From an uncultured Adlercreutzia sp. (GTDB taxonomy: Bacteria > Actinomycetota > Coriobacteriia > Coriobacteriales > Eggerthellaceae): a DNA stretch of 14,683 nucleotides. The notes under the pieces are model-generated. The model was not told where the DNA came from, did no database searches, and worked only from the letters and a program-made list of their open reading frames with translations. The position numbers were made by a program, and so were the translations under genes. The DNA lies in contig CABSMC010000068.1 of the NCBI GenBank assembly GCA_902478715.1, forward strand, positions 1-14,683, written 5' to 3'. Positions 13,382-14,683 of the stretch are shown here, in pieces (positions within the stretch are counted from its first letter, which is position 1; the number at the start of each line of letters is the position of its first letter).

Positions 13382-13387
13382 ATTATA
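13382..13387 (-). promoter_or_regulatory. Candidate -10 box for the LuxR-type gene
   Basis: The minus strand reads TATAAT here, 48 bases before its start codon. The -35 position has no clear match, suggesting a weak or activated promoter. It gives a short leader of about 40 bases. Confidence 0.45.
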
Positions 13388-13536
13388 TCGCTTCGCGGGG
13401 AATTTCGAGGGCCGGGGGAAGCCGTCGAGAGCGATGGGGGCCTGGATGGCGCTCTGCGTTCCCCGAATGCGTCGCTCGAAGGAGAGTTGTGGAGACGCGC
13501 CCGGGCGAAAACTCTTGAGCAGAAAGCTTACGAAAC

Positions 13537-13569
13537 GGTAACAGTGCTTAATTACCTGACGAAAAGTCA
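13537..13569 (+). promoter_or_regulatory. Operator-like inverted repeats in the luxR-arcA divergent region
   Basis: Two small inverted repeats lie back to back: GGTAA-N10-TTACC (13537-13541 and 13552-13556) and TGAC-N5-GTCA (13557-13560 and 13566-13569). They are followed by an AT-rich stretch with a TTTTTAAAAA palindrome (13580-13589) and a poor TTAATT-N17-TAATAA promoter candidate (13548-13576) pointing to arcA. This is the most likely control region for arcA. The rest of the gap toward the LuxR gene (13389-13536) shows nothing I can call. Confidence 0.4.
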
Positions 13570-13628
13570 ATAATAAGAGTTTTTAAAAAGCGTAAGTGAC
13601 CTGCGGTTTAGGTTGGTTGTAGAAGGAA

Positions 13629-13800
13629 CCCGAAGGAAGGCGCTTGGCTGATGGAGTCGAGCTACAACTGGTTTAGACCTTTCGCAAACTTCATAGTTCC
13701 TGCACATTGGATTCATGAAATCGCGAGCCAGTTCCTTCGGGACTCGCGTGGCCGTGGAGGGAAACCGCGGCAGCCGGCAATCGAGTGGCGCGGACGCGCC
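13629..13800 (+). promoter_or_regulatory. Long structured leader of arcA with alternative pairings
   Basis: Three local hairpins precede the ribosome site. CGCGAG (13722-13727)/CTCGCG (13743-13748) closes over an inner TCC-TTCG-GGA tetraloop stem. GCCGTGG (13751-13757) pairs with CCGCGGC (13765-13771, one G-U). GGCGC-GGAC-GCGCC (13787-13800) ends 5 bases before GGAG. TTCCTTCGGG (13732-13741), which forms the first inner stem, is also a perfect 10-bp complement of CCCGAAGGAA (13629-13638), so two exclusive folds are possible. No terminator T-run is seen, so any control would be at translation or stability. Confidence 0.5.
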
Positions 13801-13815
13801 AGATCGGAGAGTCAC

Positions 13816-14683
13816 ATGCAAGGAGTAAACGTCAAGAGCGAGATCGGCAACCTCAAGAAGGTTATCCTTCATCGCCCGGGGAACGAGCTTTTGAACCTCA
13901 CCCCGAACACGCTGGAGGAGCTGCTGTTCGACGACATCCCGTTCTTGGAGGTCGCTCAGGCCGAGCACGACGCCTTCGCGGGCATTCTGCGCGAGGAGGG
14001 CGTGGAGGTCGTCTATCTGGAGGACCTCATGGCCGAGGCCCTGGACACCGACCCGGCCCTGCGCGAGAAGTTCCTCGACCAGTGGATCTACGAGGCGGGC
14101 ATCCGCACCGACCTGTACACCCAGATCATCAAGGATTACATCAATAGCGAGTACGCCGGCACCAAGGACATGGTCATGAAGACCATGGCGGGCATCAACC
14201 TGCAGGAGCTGCCGCAGCAGCACACCAACCTGCTCGTGGACATGGTGTCCGACCGCACGAAGCTCGTGTGCGCCCCGATGCCGAACCTGTACTTCACCCG
14301 CGATCCGTTCAACATGATCGGCAACGGCGTGGGCATCAACCGCATGTACAGCCAGACGCGCAACCGCGAGACCATCTACGGCGACTACATCTTCAACTAC
14401 CATCCGGATTTCAAGGACGTGCCGCAGTACTACAGCCGCGAGAACACCTTCCACATCGAGGGCGGCGACGTGCTGAACATCAACGATCACGTGCTGGCCA
14501 TCGGCATCTCCCAGCGCACCGAGCCCGACGCCATCGATCAGCTGGCCCACAACGTGTTCAGCGACGAGACCTCGACCATCGACACCATCCTGGCGTTCAA
14601 CATCCCGGTGTCCCGCGCCTTCATGCATCTGGACACGGTGTTCACCCAGATCGACTACGACAAGTTCACCATCCATCCCGGCA
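13816..14683 (+). CDS. arcA: Arginine deiminase, N-terminal 289 residues (runs off the window)
   Basis: ArcA hydrolyses arginine to citrulline and ammonia, the first step of the arginine deiminase route that yields ATP through carbamoyl phosphate. The frame is open from ATG 13816 to the end of the window. It carries the family motifs: an N-terminal LKKVILHRPG, MPNLYFTRDPF (Asp163), FHIEGGDVL (Glu215) and FMHLDTVFT (His271, Asp273). These match the Asp, Glu, His and Asp catalytic residues of the Pseudomonas enzyme (166, 224, 278, 280). The nucleophilic cysteine lies beyond the edge. GGAG (13806-13809) is 6 bases before the ATG. Ornithine carbamoyltransferase, carbamate kinase and an antiporter gene would be expected downstream but are not seen. 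The gene is divergent from the membrane LuxR regulator. Confidence 0.96.
   Translation, partial: MQGVNVKSEIGNLKKVILHRPGNELLNLTPNTLEELLFDDIPFLEVAQAEHDAFAGILREEGVEVVYLEDLMAEALDTDPALREKFLDQWIYEAGIRTDLYTQIIKDYINSEYAGTKDMVMKTMAGINLQELPQQHTNLLVDMVSDRTKLVCAPMPNLYFTRDPFNMIGNGVGINRMYSQTRNRETIYGDYIFNYHPDFKDVPQYYSRENTFHIEGGDVLNINDHVLAIGISQRTEPDAIDQLAHNVFSDETSTIDTILAFNIPVSRAFMHLDTVFTQIDYDKFTIHPG

Noticed and set aside
13361..13570. 69-codon minus-strand frame between luxR and arcA
   Set aside because: It would start at TTG with no ribosome site, overlaps the candidate luxR promoter, and has no recognisable features.
13750..13772. T-box-like string near GGGAAACCGCGG in the arcA leader
   Set aside because: The T-box needs TGGN directly followed by ACCGCG. 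Here extra bases intervene and no terminator alternative is present.
13567..14676. Long open frame on the minus strand, 369 codons, opposite arcA
   Set aside because: It lies antisense to a clear arginine deiminase with intact motifs. The translation is His/Val/Asp/Leu-rich in a way typical of the reverse frame of a G+C-rich gene.

Overview
This window is a G+C-rich stretch of bacterial chromosome. It most likely comes from the Coriobacteriia, family Eggerthellaceae (Eggerthella/Adlercreutzia/Gordonibacter-like anaerobes), but genus and species cannot be read from it. The placement is inference. It rests on a membrane-bound LuxR regulator with about seven helices (a paralogue-rich type in that family), an arginine deiminase gene, a two-iron superoxide reductase, and alanine/glutamate-rich tails on ribosomal proteins. 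There are no tRNA or rRNA genes, CRISPR arrays, transposase genes or phage genes.

Layout, left to right. (1) Positions 1-1087: the tail of a probable rpsB, then tsf, closed by a strong terminator. (2) 1089-3958: murA followed closely by a LytR-CpsA-Psr-type envelope protein whose LCP core has lost family-defining residues. (3) 3969-4930: a small NifU-C-type Fe-S protein, a cysteine-rich 96-residue protein of unknown function, and two intergenic inverted-repeat elements. (4) 4994-6128: a double-CxxC mini-protein whose stop codon overlaps the start of lgt. (5) 6203-7370: superoxide reductase, then bL31 (rpmE) with a long charged tail, preceded by a leader with two hairpins built on an exactly repeated 17-nt sequence. 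(6) 7413-12122: glutamine synthetase, an OmpR-type regulator with a non-canonical receiver (Glu where Asp is expected) that starts one base after the glnA stop, and DNA polymerase I, all co-directional and tightly spaced. (7) 12157-12354: a 198-bp near-palindromic element. (8) 12368-14683: a minus-strand 7TM-LuxR regulator, a 482-bp divergent intergenic region with operator-like repeats and a long structured leader, and the first 289 codons of arcA, which runs off the window.

Most of the window is core housekeeping: translation, cell wall, lipoprotein maturation, replication and nitrogen assimilation. The best candidates for something under-described are the glnA-atypical regulator pair, the rpmE tandem-hairpin leader, the three structured intergenic elements (4295-4395, 4762-4915, 12157-12354), and the arcA leader, where one segment has two mutually exclusive pairing partners.
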